A stretch of DNA of 64,000 nt, from contig CBDBES010000002.1 in the NCBI GenBank assembly GCA_965204465.1, positions 1,178,001 to 1,242,000 on the forward strand, in the 5' to 3' direction. Positions 63,616 through 64,000 of the stretch are shown piece by piece; positions within the stretch are counted from its first letter, which is position 1; the number at the start of each line of letters is the position of its first letter. The position numbers were made by a program, and so were the translations under genes. This DNA comes from CBDBES01 sp965204465. Its GTDB lineage: Bacteria > Spirochaetota > Leptospiria > Turneriellales > CBDBES01. The notes under the pieces were generated by a model that saw nothing but the letters and a program-made list of their open reading frames with translations, did no database searches and was not told the DNA's origin.

Positions 63616-63740
63616 TAAAGCAAAAAAAAGCTTGATTTTTTATCTTATATCTATATTCTGCATATAAAATGCTAATTATAATGAATGCTCATGTGTACAA
63701 AAATATAATGACATTCTAATTAATAAATGGAGGAATGAAA

Positions 63741-64000
63741 ATGAATAATGTAATAATAGAAATGATGAAACGTAAAGGCGGGATCATAAAAGCCCTCATG
63801 ATTCTAACCATAGTAACAATCGGTTTAACTCTCTCCTGTGGCAATGATGATAACGATAACGGCAATGGTGGTATGGCAATGCCCTATGTCTGTGAAAACG
63901 GCACTCCGATAAACGAAATGACAACCACAGCCAATACAGAAGGCTGTATGTCATGCGAAGATGGATATGCTCTAAGTGGTGACCCAGGGGAAGGCACCAT
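63741..64000 (+). CDS. Lipoprotein with Cys motif (C-terminus beyond window)
   Basis: Runs off the right edge. Strong GGAGG at 63729-63733 favours the ATG at 63741 over one 6 bp earlier. The N-terminus has a basic region (MMKRKGG), a hydrophobic core (ALMILTIVTIGLTL) and lipobox LSC, followed by an acidic Asp/Asn/Gly linker. The visible mature part has CENGTPI and then C..CEDGYAL.G, like EGF-type or ephrin-receptor-like Cys repeats. Probably a surface-exposed lipoprotein. About 225 bp of noncoding sequence precede it. Confidence 0.6.
   Translation, partial: MNNVIIEMMKRKGGIIKALMILTIVTIGLTLSCGNDDNDNGNGGMAMPYVCENGTPINEMTTTANTEGCMSCEDGYALSGDPGEGT

Overview
The window reads as chromosomal DNA of an AT-rich, diderm bacterium, most likely a spirochaete close to the Leptospira lineage. 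This is inferred from gene content, not from a search. Supporting points are many short lipoprotein signal peptides with loose lipoboxes, a KdsD-type LPS-precursor isomerase, a RemA/DUF370 protein, PASTA proteins without a Ser/Thr kinase, diguanylate-cyclase-type proteins, and an RpoB carrying Asn at the residue linked to natural rifampicin resistance in Borrelia and Treponema.

Layout. 1-8.8 kb: a truncated membrane protein with a degenerate GGDEF-like domain, hisC with a DUF1285-like gene, a divergent hisB-hisH pair, argS and manA, and a convergent group (unknown protein, gatC, malic enzyme). 10-15 kb: a thioesterase, tRNA-Leu(CAA), feoAB with a good Fur-box candidate, and a PASTA-bearing class B penicillin-binding protein. 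15.3-20 kb is accessory: an IS3-family element with a broken orfB and GTAT target duplications, an EamA permease, an RNase Z-like enzyme, RemA, a lipoprotein and an IS1182-like transposase fragment. 20-26.6 kb: a giant surface lipoprotein (Calx-beta-like repeats plus ten GLUG repeats), gcvH, an LtaS/sulfatase-fold membrane enzyme and a small lipoprotein. 27-30.2 kb: an ammonium-transporter-like protein fused to a sensor region, an HPt domain and a CheA-like kinase, followed by a CheY-like regulator. This is the most unusual system in the window. 30-40.6 kb: a membrane-domain-less FtsK, leuS, a HAD-like protein, xseB-kdsD, a GAF-GGDEF cyclase and the rpsP-khpA-rimM-trmD operon. 40.7-45.8 kb is accessory again: an intact IS481-family element, an IS110 transposase fragment and a single-chain type IIG/ISP restriction-modification enzyme. 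46-49.2 kb: an O-methyltransferase and ccmE-ccmF, where CcmE is the Cys-type variant. 49.4-59.8 kb: rplKAJL-rpoBC. 59.9-63.2 kb: a hypothetical gene, a PASTA membrane protein, rpe, pyrE and a lipoprotein. 63.2-64 kb: a mosaic of IS481 remnant, truncated antiporter tail, a palindromic repeat and the start of a Cys-containing lipoprotein.

Two themes recur. First, runs of 7-9 G or C sit inside conserved Gly/Pro codons of several otherwise AT-rich genes (hisC, hisH, manA, the PBP gene, trmD). Second, a small family of repeats marks the IS boundaries: a 32-bp repeat with a removable 21-bp block, and a hairpin repeat. Standard gene neighbourhoods are rearranged: no secE-nusG before rplK, no rpsL after rpoC, and no rplS after trmD. 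Start-codon context is mixed: some genes have strong GGAGG sites and many have none.
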